This document shows positions 61,855 through 64,000 of a stretch of DNA of 64,000 nucleotides, in pieces. Made by a program: the position numbers and the translations under genes. Source of the stretch: Oxytricha trifallax. Taxonomy: Eukaryota; Ciliophora; Spirotrichea; Sporadotrichida; Oxytrichidae. The notes beneath the pieces are model-generated. The model had not been told where the DNA came from. It saw nothing but the letters and a program-made list of their open reading frames with translations, and did not search any database. The stretch's first letter is position 1; every line of letters starts with the position of its first letter. The stretch lies in NCBI GenBank assembly GCA_000711775.1, contig ARYC01002514.1, positions 1 through 64,000 on the forward strand, read 5' to 3'.

Positions 61855-62185
61855 AATGTACCTTAAAGTCACCAAGAATGTATATGACGATGACATGCTT
61901 TTCGAATTATATTTTGGTAATTGGAGGAATGAATAGTTGGACGCTCTTGGATACTGTGGAGGCTTTTGATATCAGAAGATAAGGCTTTTTAAATCAATTT
62001 TCAAAGCTAATGTTCCCTGTTACTTAATCGCTAGCTACACCAATTTTATATATCTCCTATAATCATACTTTGAATTAAGAATCTCAAGCTTCAATTTAAA
62101 TTTTAAATTGGGAGAGACAAACTGTATATACTGGGTGCATGCACCTAAGGCAAATTTATTTCATATGATTTCGTGTAGATTTTAC
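61855..62185 (+). other. Kelch-repeat-like coding segment
   Basis: Plus-strand frame NYILVIGGMNSWTLLDTVEA (from ~61904) followed by FDIRRQGF matches the Kelch pattern: hydrophobic stretch, GG, then a variable loop and VExFD. The frame stays open to ~62165. In an adjoining upstream frame KVTKNVYDDDMLFELYFGNW is also protein-like. One repeat only, so probably one segment of a larger Kelch gene, or a relic. Confidence 0.4.
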
Positions 62186-62189
62186 ACTT

Positions 62190-63030
62190 ATAAAATAGAG
62201 ATATTATGAACAAAAAATGGACAGCTATTATAACACCATATAATTGCATCTCCTATTCTTATTTAATATTTATTATTTTATTGTAAAGTATAAAACCCAT
62301 TTGATTGGTCTTTCTCCAGTTGTCATTAATAAAATAATATAAATTTTAATAAAATCTTATAAATCTATCCTTAAAATAATTGATTACTCATATAAACTAA
62401 ATGCTATAGTGTTAAAATGTGCAGCTGGCAAATTTATGTACGATTATGACAATTAAACTGTAGAAAAATACTAAATAAAAAATACTTGACACTTGTAATT
62501 TTATCATAAATACGTCTGATATTAAAATAAATAAGTTTGTTATTTCTTATATTTGTAAATGTTAAAGTTAAATATTGATTTGCACTTCCATTTCATTTCA
62601 ATTCATATATTTGGATATGTACTAATTTCATCATTAAATATATTCTAAGATATTTAAATATTGCTTAAATATTATATCATTTAGATTAAAGAATTCTAAT
62701 TATTTTCACTATTAAATTGGATTTACAACTCAACTAAAATGATTTCAATAATTATTCTACTATTTTAATGCTGCTTTCGTTGTTAAAAATTATTTATCTT
62801 ATAATTTTAAATAGCAGAATATTTCCACACTCATAAATAAATTGAAAGTTATATTTCTCATTTATATAAAATTTTTAATTAATAATTGACACCCATCAGA
62901 AAATACTGTTTTTGTTTTTTAATTCATTAAACTAATGTAAATTCATAAATTTATGAATTATCATAATAAAACAGCATCTAATTTATTATACTTAGAAATT
63001 AATTTACAACTATTAATTAAATAAATGGAA
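62190..63030. other. AT-rich spacer
   Basis: AT-rich; nothing supported. Confidence 0.4.
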
Positions 63031-63109
63031 AAACTAAAGAAATAAACTTAAAACCCTATATTCTAAAATATAAAAAACAATTCGTAAACTTAGTAATTAG
63101 AGATGTAAA

Positions 63110-64000
63110 TCTAGCAATATAACGACGACTACACAAGCATAAATGATACATAGAAACCAATACCAGAGAATTTTCAGGAATCGAGGCAAAATTAAAGTTC
63201 AAATTCTAATTGAGGGCAGTTGTTTAATAAATCTCTAACAGCCAATTATAAAATTACCCCATCTGCTCTCAAGAAACATTAAATGATCAAGGATAGAGTC
63301 AATTATATATAAATTGATAATTTTTTAAAATACTAATGGATTTAAGTGTTTTATAAAAAAATAGGGAATATTTTATTGCTTAAAATATCACTTGAACAAA
63401 TCATCAGACTACAATTAGAGAAGTGACCACCATAATTCACTTATTAGGGGTATAAATACAGACTTTGGAAATATATATTTAGACGAGAGCATGCTTGACT
63501 ACAAAGATGAATCTCAAATATCTCCTGCCCAAAGTTTTAGAAAGAAATGCAGAAATGAACATTAATTGCAATATTCACTCAAGCTTGAATGAAAGTCCAG
63601 AACTTCAATAAAAAATTAACAATAATTAAAATGCTACAAATCTGCTGAATCTATATACTAAAGTCATTGGCAGAAATGCAGATATTATTATTCGCACTAA
63701 AAGTAATACTTAACAACTGTTGCAATAGCATGACTAAGAAAATAATTAAAACATTGATGAAGAATTTTAAAAATCAGTAGACTATATGCCTCCTTTGAGA
63801 TAGGTTGTTATGGTTGTTATGACCGCTTATTAAAATAACAGATATGATGGATAAATGAATTCACAGTAACAAACAAATTAAAGACGTTAAGCTCATAGCA
63901 AACTCGAGTAATCATAAGGTACAGTTTTGACGAAAAAATTTGAAAATTAATCAGCTATAAATGCAGGAGAGACTACGAATGCAGAGAGTTATTTTGAATC
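63110..64000 (+). CDS. Gln/Asn-rich gene, partial, runs off right edge
   Basis: Coding-like blocks in order: NDDYTSINDTQKPIPENFQE (~63125), GQLFNKSLTANYKITPSALK (~63226) ending ~63310; after AT-rich DNA, NSLIRGINTDFGNIYLDES (~63440), then a frame change near 63590 into a frame that is open to the window end: NESPELQQKINNNQNATNLL, KSVDYMPPLRQVVMVVMTAY and a Gln-rich tail. No TGA from ~63480 to 64000 in that last frame. The AT-rich gap 63310-63365 and the frame change could be eliminated segments. Function unknown. Confidence 0.5.

Noticed and set aside
1..64000. CRISPR arrays, bacterial operons, ribosome binding sites
   Set aside because: The genetic code, introns and TBE elements identify nuclear ciliate DNA, and no spaced short-repeat array is present.

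Overview
This window looks like germline (micronuclear) DNA of a stichotrich ciliate, most likely Oxytricha (Sterkiella) or a close relative. The evidence is: (i) reading frames stay open for hundreds of codons only if TAA and TAG are read as glutamine and TGA is the sole stop; (ii) two complete ~4.1 kb transposons end in the C4A4/G4T4 telomere repeat and carry the three genes of the telomere-bearing element (TBE) family; (iii) a ~380 bp satellite fills the left edge; (iv) gene-like islands sit in very AT-rich DNA, as expected of macronuclear-destined segments and internal eliminated sequences. Without a macronuclear genome for comparison, no MDS/IES boundary or pointer can be fixed here.

Layout. 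1-1350: satellite array. 1.9-5.2 kb: unidentified, partly degenerate coding-like blocks. 6.0-12.1 kb: a composite mobile element (copy 1) with a SecA-type DEAD motor ATPase (+), a small basic coiled-coil/bZIP-like gene (-) with a 29 bp intron, and an IS630/Tc1-type DD34E transposase (+). 13.8-15.5 kb: broken MT-A70 adenine methyltransferase (+). 16.5-19.8 kb: dead LINE retrotransposon (-). 20.8-31.3 kb: fragments of unidentified genes, a kinase-like fragment, a degenerate tRNA-like sequence and a GC-rich island, separated by AT-rich DNA. 32.1-40.9 kb: second, divergent and decayed copy of the SecA/bZIP/transposase element, whose SecA gene is split by three unrelated fold-back elements, each with an 8 bp target duplication. 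41.3-44.5 kb: a hypothetical gene and a second MT-A70 gene, in the same position relative to the transposase as in copy 1. 45.0-46.4 kb: a degenerate membrane-protein frame and a small inverted-repeat element. 46.7-50.9 kb: TBE copy A. 51.0-55.9 kb: unidentified long frames. 56.1-60.1 kb: TBE copy B (TBE1-like). 60.1-64.0 kb: gene-like segments, including a two-exon frame beside TBE B and a Gln-rich frame running off the right edge.

How the parts relate. In both TBEs the transposase converges on a 22 kDa-type gene, which diverges from a zinc-finger/kinase gene; every gene in both copies carries at least one frameshift, so neither copy is autonomous as sequenced. The most novel item is the SecA-motor element: two copies with the same gene order, each followed about 1.5-1.8 kb downstream by an MT-A70 gene. 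The motor is clearly SecA-like (Walker A, a DYLxxRD-like motif, DExD, GRGTD, and an arginine-finger segment), but why it sits beside an IS630-type transposase is unknown. Nearly all frames show TGA nonsense codons or single-base frameshifts, so most content appears to be decaying germline-limited DNA. Statements about unidentified open frames are weak, because with one stop codon open frames occur easily by chance in AT-rich DNA; I kept those with higher GC, charged or Gln-rich protein-like composition, or introns.
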